Translations under genes and position numbers: made by a program
Shown here: in pieces, positions 10,201 to 22,435 of the stretch
Layout of the letters: every line of letters starts with the position of its first letter
Numbering within the stretch: the first letter of the stretch is position 1
The notes under the pieces: model-generated
Database searches by the model: none
What the model was told of the DNA's origin: nothing
Seen by the model: only the letters and a program-made list of their open reading frames with translations
Assembly (NCBI GenBank): GCA_026214975.1
Contig: CM047810.1
Span: 1,984,001 to 2,048,000, forward strand
Length of the DNA stretch: 64,000 nt
From: Gentiana macrophylla
Lineage: Eukaryota > Streptophyta > Magnoliopsida > Gentianales > Gentianaceae
Direction of reading: 5' to 3'

Positions 10201-11327
10201 TGCGTGGAAAAATCCAGTGGGAAAAAACCAGTCAAGGGGGAAAGATTCATGACATATGTGCTCTTGTGCACTGATTGTCTCGTTAAAAACATTTAACTAA
10301 GAAAACACAGTGGGAAAAACTTGTTAAAGGGAAAAAGAGTACAATCATTGGTCTTCAGAGCCAAATGACATCTTGCATGTGCATTTGATGGATCTTAATA
10401 GTACAAGTCAAATACTCATATTTTATCATCTTTTGTAACTCTACCGGAGTTTAATTACAGATCCAAATTTTCTCACATCAAAACCATTATCCCGCTTATA
10501 GGGTATTTTATGCAATATATATTACGTATTTCATACACTTTGTATGTTTCGGGCATTTAATGCTTCCAGCGTCTTATGTGCTTCAGACACGCTTCTAGCG
10601 TCTTATGTGCTTCAAGCACTATATAACATTATTTTATTATCTTAAGACTATGAGATTTATATTTGTTGGAAATAATATGTTTCTCACGCTCCGAGCGTTG
10701 AACATAACTAACAATATAACAGTATGCAATTTCAAATTCTTCAGGAATCAATAAATTTTCTTCGGGGGTCGTAAGAAAATAACGTGAGGGAATGAACCTC
10801 AGGTTCGTTTTATTCCACCTTATGTATGTATGACAACCGCATATTATTTGCTTCACGCATATTATTTATCAACACTTGTTGACAATTTATAGCCCTGACC
10901 TCGTCAAGGGTTTATGATTTTATTACTCATCTAGAGTACGTCATTGCTCTTCTAGAGATCTTTAGACTATATATTTTTCTGCTCGAGCACATACTTACTC
11001 TTCCGTAGTTCTCATAAATAATATAGTCATAACCTTTTTTGAGGAATTTTAATTATCGAGCCAATTGGTCTTTAACGCTTATATCGTTATTTTCATTAAT
11101 TTGATACATATCATATTCTGTCCTTCTTGGACTTTCCTTCTGGTACAAATATTATCCTTCTGGGTCAAACCTTTTTGTGACATTTAATCTAAACGGGCAT
11201 TTGCAGCTATTCATTCTTCAAGAGTAATTAAATGCGTCCGATGATAAAATGTGCTTTAATATAATGTTCTTCCACGAGATTTATAAACTTCAAGTTTACT
11301 TTCCTCCCCCTAATCTCGGGAAAACAT
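10201..11327 (-). mobile_element. Copia-B interior, decayed
   Basis: No reading frame. It holds two copies (about 10205-10250 and 10295-10340) of a motif also present at 9563-9603, GTGGGAAAAA followed by a GGGAAAAAGAGTAC-like end. It also holds a 32-bp direct repeat GCTTCYAGCGTCTTATGTGC at 10562 and 10593. In Copia elements such purine-rich words usually follow the pol stop codon. Finding them upstream of RNase H as well points to rearrangement. Confidence 0.5.
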
Positions 11328-13246
11328 CTTTTTTTTTAACAGCCATTTATTTCATTATCAGCAAGATGCTAAAAACCCATTACAAACTGATCAAAAATTC
11401 AGCAATTTGGCAGTCAATTATCGGAGCTAAAATTTTAAAGAAAGAAAAGCATTAGAAAATAACCCTCCAAGAAACATGACCTAAAGCCTCCCCATAACGT
11501 CTGAAATCCTTTGCACTTCAATGATTTGGTGTGAAGCCAAAAGTCTCTAGTCATGATAGTAGACAATACAAGGCCTCAAGTCTCAGCTGGATGCAAACCC
11601 ATACAATCAATAAAAATCAGAAATGATAATCTTCATACGTCAAAGAACTTTACACTCAAAAGCTCCCTGAACCTAAGAAGCAGCTCTCAAAGGATTCGCC
11701 ATCTACTCTTCCTACCCAAATTTCTTGAGACGCTTAGAATTTGAACGCCAAGAATATAATAATCTTTGCACTTCTATGAAAATCAACTCCGGGTCTATAA
11801 CTTGCGCATGAAAGATGACTTTGTTTCTATAAATCCAAATTACCCAAGCCGTAACACCAACTAAAGCTTCCCATAAATAAGAAGCCGACTTCGAGAAAGC
11901 ATTTCCATCATTCCTTACTTGTAAAACACAGATATCACTAAACGAGAAAGCGTTTAGGCCAACGATCTTGCTCCAACTCTGAACATGTTCCCAAATCAGC
12001 AGTGACGCGTCACAAACGAACAAAAGATGATCAACAGTTTCTTCGAATTTGTAACATAACAGGCACAAAGAGTCTTGAATTGCGATTCCCGATGAATAAG
12101 ATTCAGTTTTGTAGGAATTCGACTTAGACTTGCTTTCCACATGAAAATATTTACTTTCGAGGGTAGCAGTTTATTCCACCTGGCGACCTGCTCATTAGCC
12201 GAAAAAGTATTTTTAAACACTTCAATTTCGATCTTTTCCCGCAAATGGGCCACCAAGAAGATGCCATTCGAGCAGAGACTCCATCTCAATTTGTCCAATA
12301 AACCTGCATTTCCAGCAACAGAGTTAATTAAATTCTCCAACTCACATATATCTTCCTCTTCGAAACCCCTCAACCTCCTCCTTCGTGACCAACGTAAGGA
12401 ATGCCTGTAATCTACCCACTTCACCACACTTTCAACTGTCCCACCTTTGACCATAGAAAGCCTAAATAGCCTAGGAAAAAATGATTTCAACGACCCAATG
12501 CCCACCCATATATCCTCCCAAACCCTCACCTTACTACCATCACCAACCACCCAACGTTCCAATCCCCACAAACCGATTCCCACCCTTTTAACCGATTTAA
12601 CAGCACTAACTATCCCCTTCCAAACCCCCCACCTCTCAACCGGAAACCATCCACCTCCCAAGCTCCCTCCACACTATAAATTGACACAACCACCTTCCTC
12701 CACAAAGCATTAGTTTCTGAAAGAAATCTCCACCACCATTTTTGGTACAAAGATAGATTCTGCACCCCTAGACTACCCACCCCAAGGCCTCCCAAAGATT
12801 TCGGAGCTTGCAATTTTTTCCAATCAACCCAAGCGATTTTTATCTTTGACCCATCCCCTCCCTTAAAAAAAGAAGACCTCACACTTTTATAGAAATTCAA
12901 CACACATTCTGGAGGCTTGTAGACGGAGAAGAAAAAGAGCGGAAGAGCGCTCAGAACTGCTTTAATGAGAACTAATCTACCACCTTCCGACAAAGAAGAC
13001 CACTTCCAAGCACAGAGTTTCGCCTTACATTTCTGAATAATGTCTTTCCAAGCCTTTTTCTTTTTCATATTTTGACCCACCCACAAACCCAAATATTTAA
13101 AAGGTAAACAACTACTCTTACAGTTGATAGAAGCAGCCACGTTAAAAATGTCTATTTCAGGCACCTTTATCCCAACCAACGAACTTTTCCCCATGTTTAT
13201 TTTCAAACCCGATATCTTCTCAAAACAAGCCAATACCCGCACAACT
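11328..13246 (-). pseudogene. 5'-truncated LINE (RT C-terminus and zf-RVT)
   Basis: Minus strand. From 13246 down, the frame gives CFEKISGLKINMGKSS, CLPFKYLGLWVG, WKWSSLSEGGRLVLIKAVLSALP and LGVGSLGVQNLSLYQKWWWRF, the region after the catalytic core of plant L1 ORF2 reverse transcriptase. Further on come KVNIFMWKASLSRIPTKLNL and FEETVDHLLFVCDASLLIWEHV, the zf-RVT domain. The poly(A) tail is the T run at 11329-11337. Frameshifts separate the parts (13242-12610, 12661-11996, 12140-11712). The 5' end is missing, as usual for LINE insertions. I could not identify the target duplication. It interrupts the Copia-B interior. Confidence 0.85.
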
Positions 13247-13626
13247 TACTGCGTTTGAGATTTTAAAAAATGATACACAAAGTTTATCATATCTGGATCA
13301 TCTTCAAGATGACCGTAACATATAGTATTTATGTCATAACATTGTCTTTACTATAATTTGAAGCTTCATTGTTTTCAACCAGATATTCACCGTACGAAAA
13401 GTACGCGACCGGTGGCCTTTAAATGCCACATTGTGAAAATCGATTTTCATTATTAATCCAGAATTTAATATTGTTTTGTTCCACACTTCCACTTCTGGTG
13501 GACAATTCTTCCTCTCCAAAGTGACAAACGTTTGTGATATCTGTCAGGGATATAGTAACCATGGTTTTTTCTATGAATGCAGACACATCTATAAAGTAAA
13601 TAAAACAACAAAAAGAGAATATTTCT
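13247..13626. other. Copia-B interior between LINE and Copia-1
   Basis: About 380 bp of decayed non-coding sequence linking the LINE to Copia-1. No domain recognised. Its last five bases, TTTCT (13622-13626), are the left target duplication of Copia-1. Confidence 0.45.
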
Positions 13627-14055
13627 TGTGGAAATATTACAGCATTTACTGACATTACTTCAAAGAGATCATGAAGTTCAAAGAGGTGCCCAAAGCTGAC
13701 CTCGTGGAGTTCGTGATGCAGATTTTTTGTACACTTTATTTAATTATAAAAGACATATTAATTGTGATACATATAAACAATTAATATGTCAAACTCTAGT
13801 TTACTTTATGTCATAGACATATTAATTGTGATACATATAAACAATTAATATGTCAAACTCTAGTTTACTTTATGTCATAGACATAGCTTTTACTTTTACT
13901 TTTGCATGCTTGCCGCCCACATCTACATACTCAAGTGGCCGCCAAGCTAGCTTGCTAGTCTCTCTCAATTGTATCTATTTATACACCTCTCATATCAATG
14001 AATAAACTAAGTTGTAGTTTACTCTTGTGTTTATCACATTCTCAAACTCTCTTCA
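13627..14055 (+). mobile_element. 5' LTR of Copia-1
   Basis: TGTGGAAATATTACAGCA to CTCTCTTCA, with TG...CA ends. A likely TATA box (TATTTATACACC) lies at 13975-13986. The LTR contains a 64-bp direct duplication, each unit holding a 13-bp perfect inverted repeat. Confidence 0.92.
13752..13879. repeat. Tandemly duplicated hairpin in Copia-1 5' LTR
   Basis: Two 64-bp units start at 13752 and 13816. Each opens with GACATATTAATTG, a 13-nt loop, then CAATTAATATGTC. The same pair is present in the 3' LTR (24812-24939), so it predates the insertion. Confidence 0.9.
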
Positions 14056-14068
14056 TGGTATCGGAGCC
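14056..14068 (+). promoter_or_regulatory. Primer-binding site of Copia-1
   Basis: TGGTATCGGAGCC directly after the LTR. The common plant Copia site, complementary to initiator tRNA-Met, is TGGTATCAGAGCC; one base differs. Confidence 0.88.
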
Positions 14069-14103
14069 TTCACTGAGTTCTAAAATCCATTTGCAAAACT
14101 CGG

Positions 14104-14907
14104 TTCTTTTTGAGAAAAATGTCAACATTATCTCGAAGTTTCATCTTCTTCATGAGACTCACAATTTGCCTCAAGTGATCGGGATAATCGAACACTCTTC
14201 TTTTACAAATCATAAACTTGATGGTAACAATTACTTGCTATGGTCAAGGTCTATGAAAATGTATATCTCCGGCCAGGGCAAGATGGGATATCTGTGCTGT
14301 TCCAAACTCCCCTCTTTGGCGACCCCAAGTTCAAGCATGGGACACAGAAAATAACCAAGTCATGACCATCCTCACGAGGTCTATGACAAAAGAGATCGAT
14401 GAGAACTTCATGATGTATGACACTTTGCTAAGGAAATGCAGGACAATGCCGAGAGACCTTTACTCAAAAAGGACAATACATCCAAGTCTATGAACTCAAG
14501 CTCGATTCAAAATTGCGAGACAAGGGGATATGTCTCAGTAACTCAATACTTTAATCAACTATCTAAGGCATGGCAACACCTAGATATGTTGGAAACTCAC
14601 CCTGGAATGATGTTAAAGATGCCGCACTCTTTAAAGACATTATCGAGAAAAGAGAGTATTCAAATTCCTTATCGGATCGAATCCTACTCTTGATGATGTC
14701 GAGGTAGAATCCTTGCTACTAAACCTCTTCCAAATCTCAAATCCATGTTTGCTTGAGGTCAAACATGAGGAAAGCGAGGAGGAAAGTGATGTTTCTTTGA
14801 ACTCCCTGCCGACAACCCTCATCAAGGTACTTGCCTGCTTGAAGGTTAATGAGACTTACAGAAGCCTCTTGAGAAAAGCCGGAAAGTCGTTCGTGATCAC
14901 TTTATAA
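14104..14907 (+). pseudogene. Copia-1 gag
   Basis: The N-terminal part reads KLDGNNYLLWSRSMKMYISG and GKMGYL, the start motif of plant Copia gag (the LxGxNYxxWxxxM family, UBN2-like). Later pieces in other frames include a stretch near 14535-14600 with QYFNQLSKAWQHLDML, the region before the nucleocapsid. Several frameshifts and stops break it. No intact zinc knuckle was seen. Confidence 0.75.
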
Positions 14908-15119
14908 ACGCACAAATCACACCAAGGACAATTGTTGGAAGCTACATGGCAAACCTACCCCTCTAAAACCTCAAAACCAACCAGGGAAAGTCAAGGCAAA
15001 CTTGTCGGTGAAGAGGAGAATGACAAGATGGTCAATGCTCGGTTCTTTGCCTTTAAAGCCTTTATTGCTCAAAGATCGTGAAGGTAGCTCCCCTACTTGA
15101 AATGGCCACTCATGCTAAA

Positions 15120-15350
15120 ACAGTATATTTTACTCACCTCTTAGTAATGAGACTTGGATTGTTGATTCTGGGGCTTCTTCCCATATGACTTGTAATAAAA
15201 ACCTTATTACCCAATATATGCCATGCAACCAAATTCACAGAATTAAGACTGCTGATGGTTCTGTTTCTTATGCAAAAGGTGTTGGGAAGGTTAAACTTAC
15301 TAATCGATATATATTTACTGAGAATGTCCTGTTTGTTCCAAAGTTAGATC
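15120..15350 (+). pseudogene. Copia-1 protease
   Basis: One frame reads WIVDSGASSHMTCNKN, KTADGSVSYAKGVGKV and ENVLFVPKL. These are the aspartic protease motifs of Copia elements: catalytic DSGAS, then the DGS...GxG flap and VLFVPxL. The frame stops after about 75 residues and is not joined to gag or integrase. Confidence 0.85.
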
Positions 15351-15549
15351 AGTAACCTTATATCTCACAAGAAACTCACTAAAGATCTGAATTGGATCGT
15401 TGTTTTTAATAAGAATCGAGTGCACATTCCAGGATCTTTCTTCTCGAGAAGTGATTGGGCAAGCTAAACCCTGCCAGGATCAAGCTTGTGATCAACCTGT
15501 GAAGACGAAGATCGAAGACAGAATCGCCTCGCGACTGCACTCAAAACCT

Positions 15550-16123
15550 AGACAATATCATGTTATGGCATTATAGACTAGGACATCCAAGTTTTGGTTA
15601 TTTAAAGTCTTTAATTCTGAATTGTTTAAAGGATGTAATCTTAATGATCTTCAATGTGATATTTGTCGGTTTGCTAAACTCACCAAATCAGGTATTCTAA
15701 GTTACCTCACTTGCCCTCTTCCCCTTTCACCCTAATACACAAAGATGTATGGGGACCTCAAGAGTGAAAAGTATAACAGAAAAAGGTGGTTTGTAACCCT
15801 CATTGATGATCATACCGAAAACACTTGGTCGTTCTTAATGAAAGACAAACCTGAAGTTGGACCTATCTTCCAAGAATTTTATCACATGGTCTCCACCCAA
15901 TTTGATACTAAGATCAAGATCTTAAAGACGATAATGCTCTGAATACTATGAGTCTAACCTCAGTAACTTCTTGACAAACAGAGGAATTGTTCATATCAAG
16001 GTAGTTGTGTGGAAACACCTCAACAGAATGGGGTTCTTTGAAAGAAAGAACATGCATCTCTGCTGAAATGGCCAGATCAATCATGTTCACTACACATGTT
16101 CCTGAATACTGTTGGAGGGATTT
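15550..16123 (+). pseudogene. Copia-1 integrase, N-terminal and core part
   Basis: MLWHYRLGHPSFGYLKSL and LQCDICRFAKLTKSG form the HHCC zinc domain (gag-pre-integrase). KDVWGPQE and RWFVTLIDDHTENTWSFLM give the first catalytic Asp region, and a decayed KTDNALNT near 15925 the second. At about 16105-16123 the YCWRDF block (usual form YWxDAVLTATYLINR) is cut by Gypsy-A. The frame is repeatedly broken. Confidence 0.85.
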
Positions 16124-17836
16124 TGCATCATTAAACAAAAGAAAATTTATAAACCCTAACTACCATGCAAAACTAACTCCTAACCGGCCGAATACCGGGT
16201 AATTGATAGTAGAGCGAAGTGAGTAAGGGTCGATCCACAGGAATTGGGATGTGAATCTAATTTCACTAATTCCTTTCAATTGTTACTTAGGAAAAACGAA
16301 TAAACGAAAGAACAAATAAAATAAACGAAAGAGCAATTAAAATAAATCTAACCTACGAAATAAAATAACACAACCTAAACTAAACTCAAGATACATGGGA
16401 TCAAACAGTGCACAAACCAAGTGATTTCAATCCTAGTTCATCTCATGATTTCAATTCAAATTGTGGTTTCACCTTTACACGAGATACAAATCCCTAATTC
16501 CTTAGTGAATCTATTTCTCAAGCTATGGATTCCTAATTCCTTAGTGAGTCCAATTTATCAATCTCTCATCTTCCGAATGTTGAGATCGATTTACCAAACA
16601 AAACTCGGTGTAGATTCAGGTTAACTCTCGTATTTTAGAATCTAGCAACCTAGATGATTAACCAATTAACTTGTCATCATTAATGATTAAAAATCCTATC
16701 TTTCTATGGTGATCTAGTTTACGCAACTTCCGTATGTTGTAAACGTATCAATAGCAAACTGATCTCTCGATCTAATTCACATCATAGCATCAAAATCATA
16801 GAACGATACAAACTAAATTAAAGATCATAAAAAACGAATAAGGACTGAATAAATTAAATAAATAAACTCACGTAGTTTGGTACATGACTGAATCCATGAA
16901 TTGAAAACGGAAGAAAAACAACATCCTAATCTAACCCGGATCACCCGAGCACAAGGCTCGGGTGACCGGCCTTGAATTGCCCTCGGAGAGCCGCCTCTTT
17001 GTGATTTGCTTGGTGAATGAATTTTTGTATGAATTATGGGATAATGAATGCGCATATATATAGATAATATAAGGCGGCTGAAATAATTCCTATTTAATTA
17101 GGGTTTTGCATTATGTATGTCGGCTGAAGCAATCCTTTTCCAATTAGGTCGGCTGGATATTATGGATTTAGGAATGAAACTTCTAAAATTCATATCTTGA
17201 GTTGTAGACCTCCAAAAATTATGATCCGAACGTCATAAAAAAGCTATCGGAAAACTCTACAACTTTCATTAAGGACTCTTCTTCAGAAAACGCCTTTTTG
17301 ACTAGCCCGTCGTATTACGAGTCGTTTTCGGGATTTTCCACTAGTTGCCGCAACAGCATCCAAACTTGTAACGCTCATATCTCGGGCCTCATAAGTCGGA
17401 ATGAAGTGATTCAAAATCCTGTAGAATCCCCTCTTCAAGCCCTACAAATCTTCTCTTGAGGTCGAGAGTCAAATCAGTGTATATCATATCAAGAACTGCA
17501 TCGGAAGTTCGGCTGCTTGAAAGCTTCATTCCAAGCTTTATCTCCATCTTCCTTCCATTTCACTTCTCTTCCATGCAAAACCTCATCATTTAATCCTCTT
17601 GCATGCCAAAATATGTATCTATAACATAGGAAAATATACCAAAGCGTAACACAATCCCAAAATAACATAAAATCACAATTTAAGCACATAAATCGCTACG
17701 TTTTGCAATTTATTATCTTTAAACATCATTTGCTCAGTTTATCCTTTTGGCGAGTGATTTTCTATAAAAATCACTAAAACACGGGAGATAATGTTACGAA
17801 ACAACTCGATAAAAACCATAAAATTAGTCGTAAACA
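16124..17836 (-). mobile_element. 3' LTR of Gypsy-A
   Basis: In element sense it starts TGTTTACGACTAATTTTATG at 17836, next to a polypurine tract with GTGTGGGGGAGT (complement of 17837-17848). The outer end is placed at TGCATCATT (16124) by comparison with the about 100 bp that precede the GGTCGATCC word in related LTRs; this is uncertain by tens of bases. It contains a TATA-like region at 17050-17066, the inverted repeat at 16941-16965 and the conserved block at 17190-17280. Confidence 0.75.
16936..16969. repeat. Palindromic motif of Gypsy-A LTR
   Basis: TCACCCGAGC (16941-16950), a 5-nt loop, then GCTCGGGTGA (16956-16965). It extends to CCGG on both sides with one bulged A. Also present in the other LTR near 21858. 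Confidence 0.85.
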
Positions 17837-19221
17837 ACTCCCCCACACTTAGACTTTTGCTCGTCCCGAGCAAAACAATCAAAACTAGCTCACTTTATAT
17901 GCAATCCAAATAGATCCCTAACTCACGTAACAAAAGATACAACAACTATAGCAAGTGCTACCAACATAGAGATAGATTCGGTGTGTGTGTGACAAGCCCT
18001 TTTCAGTCTTCACAATCGTCTCAAACAATACCCTTTCAAATAATTTAATGACTATCCTAGGTATAGACAGTAATTGTTCCACACAAAGTCTTCCCGTGCA
18101 CTCAGTAGGATAATCCCTACAGCATATCATTCAGCTTATACTGGGTATAAGTTCAACGATAACAAATTCTTTAATTTTTTTTTTTTCTTTTTTTTTTTTC
18201 TTTTTCTTTTTCTTTTGACGCACATCAGAATGAGCTCTTACCCGTCATGGTAGAATAGGATGTTTCGGGATAACACCCTACCTTACTCAAATCATAGGGT
18301 AGCTTTTCCTGACTGTCGTGAGCTTTTGGTCATCATAGTGGTGTAGGACATTTCGAGATAATGCCCTACCGCACTCCAATCATTAACCAGCTTTCGACAC
18401 ACCCATTTATTTATTATTAACTCAACTTTTTTCAAAAACATTAGTTACGTTTCACTTATCACATTCAAACCTTCAGATATTCACAGTGCATGTTCTGAAC
18501 TTAGGTGTTACTTCTTCACTTTACTATTAAGAACAAATCTCTAAAATGAATCACTAAAATAATGAAAGGATATAGTTCAAAAGTTTTGCTTTGATATCAA
18601 AGGCTTTCGTGAGTGTGAAATGAATACTATCTCAAATCAAGAAAAGCATGCTATAATTATCTCTCAAAGTCACATAAAATCATTGTCGAGAAACTACAAC
18701 TAGCAAGCCATTTGTTTCAATTACATGCTCAAGATTTACAATTATCCAAGTGTACTTTGAAAATTTTTAAAATTTCACCATTTAACAAAGATCACAAATA
18801 TTTACTCATCTTCATCGAAAATAAAGCATGAATTGCACCCCACACTTAAATCACATTATGTCCTCGTAATGTGCAAATAAAAGAAAAGAATACTTAGCCG
18901 GTTCCAAAGATGGTTGTCGGCCATGATTGGCGATGGTCGACCGTAACATGAATGTACATTGCGCAGCTCAGTATCACGAATGCATAACACTAAAAGTGAT
19001 AATCTGGCGAAACCGCTCAAACGTATCTCGCAACACTCGACATAACATATAATCTCGGGTACAAGGGGGTATATGAGTAAACATGTATACACATAAAACA
19101 ACCACAAATAGGACAAGGATAACCAACACACAACTCACCAAAGTTTTATTCCTAATAATCAAAAACTTAACTAAAAAGAAATACTTAAAAGACTAGGTTT
19201 GCCTCCTAGTAGAGCTTTCTT
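17837..19221 (-). mobile_element. Gypsy-A post-integrase region
   Basis: About 1.4 kb with no protein that I can support. It includes the polypurine tract next to the LTR, the GCTCGGGACGAGCAAAAGTC word that precedes it in Athila-like elements (complement of 17851-17873) and a long pyrimidine run at 18174-18218. An env-like frame, present here in some Athila elements, was looked for and not found. Confidence 0.55.
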
Positions 19222-20590
19222 TTATGTCATTAGCTTGACAGAGTGAACCAAGTCAACCTGGATCGTGCCACTTGGGTTTGAGGCTAACCACTTCTCTGTC
19301 GAATCGTAATGACTAGGACGGAAATGGTTTTCGCCACAACAACAACAAGTCAAGTCGATAAGATCATGAAATTTTTCTCTCCATTTACAATCGACTCTTT
19401 TCTTCTTGTTCTTGTTTCGCAGATGCGGCTGAGGTATGCTAACAGGCTCAGGAACATCGACAGAAGTATCTGCAAGGTTAGGGGTAATAATGTCATCATC
19501 CACTCCAAAGAAGTCGGATGGAATCTCTTCACAAATAAACGACTCAACCGTTTCATTTCTCTTTTGAAAGTATAGTACTTCAGGCTTTTCCTTGGGTTGC
19601 CCAAAATATTTTTTGAGTCTGTGACCATTGACCTTAAACGGTTGATCGCCGTACCCTTTCAACGTAATGGCTCCACCAGGATGAACATCAAGAATCTCAA
19701 AGGGGCCAGACCATCTAGATTTAAGCTTACCAGCAAAAAGATGGAGTCTGGTGTTATACAGCAAAGCCATGTCTCCCACTTTGAATTCCCGATCTTTAAT
19801 CTTAGCATCGTGGAGCGCCTTCGTTCTTTCCTTGCTGATTTTGGCGTTCTCGTAGGCCCTGAGTCTAAATTCATCGAGCTCGTGTAGTTGCAATAATCTT
19901 TTCTCCCCACAGAGTTGGCTATCGAAGTTTAAGAATTTAATAGCCCAGTAAGCTCTGTGCTCCAGCTCGACTGGTAGATGGCAAGCCTTTCCATAAACCA
20001 TTTGGAAGGGTGACGTACCCATAGGGGTCTTAAACGCGGTGCGATAAGCCCAAAGTCGTCGTCAACTTCACTCTCGATTGGATCTATTTGAATTCACCGT
20101 TTTCTTCAAGATCCGCTTAAGGCTCCGGTTGCTTACCTCGACTTGGCCACTGGTTTGGGGGTGGTATGGTGTACCAATTTTATGCTTGACACCATATCTC
20201 TCAAGAATTTTATCCAGTGGTGCATTACAAAATGCGAACCTTCATCACCGATAAGGGCTCTAGGACGCCAAATCTAGTAAAGATATTCTTTGCAAGAATT
20301 TCTTTACAACTTTGTGATCATTGGTTTGGGTGGCTATGGCCTCTACCCACTTGGAAACGTAGTCTACACAGGACTGAATATATTTGTTCGAGCACGCGAT
20401 GATGGGAACGGTCCCATAAAATCAATGCCCTGGACATCAAAGACTTCACATTCCAAGATAGGCCGCAAAGGCATCTCCATCCTATTATCGAGTCTCCTAC
20501 TCTTTGGCATCATCACACACCCTTGCAAAAGGCTTCATCTTTAAACAAAGTAGGCCAAGAAAACCAGCTTGAAGGATTTTTGTGATGTCT
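19222..20590 (-). pseudogene. Gypsy-A integrase, C-terminal part intact
   Basis: The 266-aa open part (20022-19222) begins at [20 protein letters not shown], the block after the Ty3/Gypsy integrase catalytic Glu. It continues through [19 protein letters not shown] to [13 protein letters not shown], the GPF/Y module. Upstream, in broken frames (20023-20590), are [25 protein letters not shown] (catalytic Glu region) and [10 protein letters not shown]. The wording [17 protein letters not shown] places it in the Athila lineage. Confidence 0.85.
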
Positions 20591-20697
20591 TGGGTGCTCC
20601 GTAGTGTCCACCAAAGGGGACCACTATGACATTGCTCCAAGATATCCAATTGTTCATGCTCCGAACGCACCTTCTAAGCAACCCGTCCTTGCAAACT

Positions 20698-21140
20698 TTA
20701 AACGAGATATGGATCCTCCCATACGAGATATTTTAAGTCATTGAAAAATTTCTTCTTTTCACGATCGTCATCTCTTCTAAATGCCCACTTGCTAAGTAGT
20801 TGGCGTAATCGATACCACGGCCTCCCGGTCTCTAGCTTCATTAATTGCTCAGTCGGAAAGTCAATGCCTATCTCCTTAGGGACTTCGCCACCCTCATTCA
20901 CTAGGCGAGATAAGTGGTCAGCTACAACATTATCACTACCCTTCTTGTCCTTAATTTCAAGGTCAAATTCTTGTAGTATCGTAATCCATCTCGAGTAACC
21001 TTGGTTTAGCGTCTGCTTTGCCCGTAAGGTAGCGTAGTCTTTGCGTGATCTCGTCCACACCACCACTTTGGACCCTAAAAGATAACTTCGAATTTGTCAA
21101 TAGCAAAAGCATTGCCAAGAATTCCTTCTCGGTAGTGGCG
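20698..21140 (-). pseudogene. Gypsy-A RNase H, truncated by LTR
   Basis: Gives HATTEKEFLAML, then [43 protein letters not shown] and the linker toward integrase. This is the second half of the Gypsy RNase H. The first half ends abruptly at 21140, where LTR sequence starts, the mark of the internal deletion. Confidence 0.8.
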
Positions 21141-22435
21141 TGAGGGTCGATCCACGAGGAATGGGATGTTGAATCTAATTTCACTAATTCCTTTCAATTG
21201 TTACTTAGGAAAACGAATAAACGAAAGAACAAATAAAATAAACGAAAGAGCAATTAAAATAAATCTAACCTCACGAAATAAAATAACACAACCTAAACTA
21301 AACTCAAGATACATGGGATCAAGCGATTGCAAAACCAAGTGATTTCAATCCTAGTTCATCTCATGATTTCAATTCAAATTGTGGTTTCACCTTTACACGA
21401 GATACAAATCCCTAATTCCTTAGTGAATCTATTTCTCAAGCTATGGATTCCTAATTCCTTAGTGAGTCCAATTTATCAATCTCTCATCTTCCGAATGTTG
21501 AGATCGATTTACCAAACAAAACTCGGTGTAGATTCAGGTTAACTCTCGTATTTTAGAATCTAGCAACCTAGATGATTAACCAATTAACTTGTCATCATTA
21601 ATGATTAAAAATCCTATCTTTCTATGGTGATCTAGTTTACGCAACTTCCGTATGTTGTAAACGTATCAATAGCAAACTGATCTCTCGATCTAATTCACAT
21701 CATAGCATCAAAATCATAGAACGATACAAACTAAATTAAAGATCATAAAAAACGAATAAGGACTGAATAAATTAAATAAATAAACTCACGTAGTTTGGTA
21801 CATGACTGAATCCATGAATTGAAAACGGAAGAAAAACAACATCCTAATCTAACCCGGATCACCCGAGCACAAGGCTCGGGTGACCGGCCTTGAATTGCCC
21901 TCAGAGCTGCCGCTGCTGCTGTGATTTGCGGCTGAATGAATTTTTGTATGAATTATGGGATAATGCATGCGCATATATATAGATAATATAAGGCGGCTGA
22001 AATAATTCCTATTTAATTAGGGTTTTGCATTATGTATGTCGGCTGAAGCAATCCTTTTCCAATTAGGTCGGCTGGATATTATGGATTTAGGAATGAAACT
22101 TCTAAAATTCATATCTTGAGTTGTAGACCTCCAAAAATTATGATCCGAACGTCATAAAAAAGCTCTCGGAAAACTCTACAACTTTCATTAAGGACTCTTC
22201 TTCAGAAAACGCCTTTTTGACTAGCCCGTCGTATTACGAGTCGTTTTCGGATTTTCATTTAATCCTCTTGCATGCCAAAATATGTATCTATAACATAGGA
22301 AAATATACCAAAGCGTAACACAATCCCAAAATAACATAAAATCACAATTTAAGCACATAAATCGCTACGCTTTGCAATTTATTATCTTTAAACATCATTT
22401 GCTCATGAGTGATTTTCTATAAAAATCACTAAAAC
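21141..22435 (-). mobile_element. 5' LTR of Gypsy-A, truncated both ends
   Basis: Matches 16225-17775 nearly base for base, with an internal gap of about 225 bp after CGTTTTCGG (22247). The outer about 60 bp, including the TG terminus, are replaced by Copia-like sequence from 22436. Confidence 0.8.

Larger units (their letters stand above)
16124..22435 (-). mobile_element. Gypsy-A, deleted Athila-type element
   Basis: Two LTR copies about 98% alike by eye (16124-17836 and 21141-22435) flank minus-strand integrase and RNase H pieces. Gag, protease, RT, half of RNase H and the primer-binding site are missing, because RNase H runs directly into the right LTR at 21140/21141. The right LTR also lacks about 225 bp found at 17346-17570 and about 60 bp at its outer end, so the target duplication cannot be read. 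It lies inside Copia-1 integrase. Confidence 0.8.
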
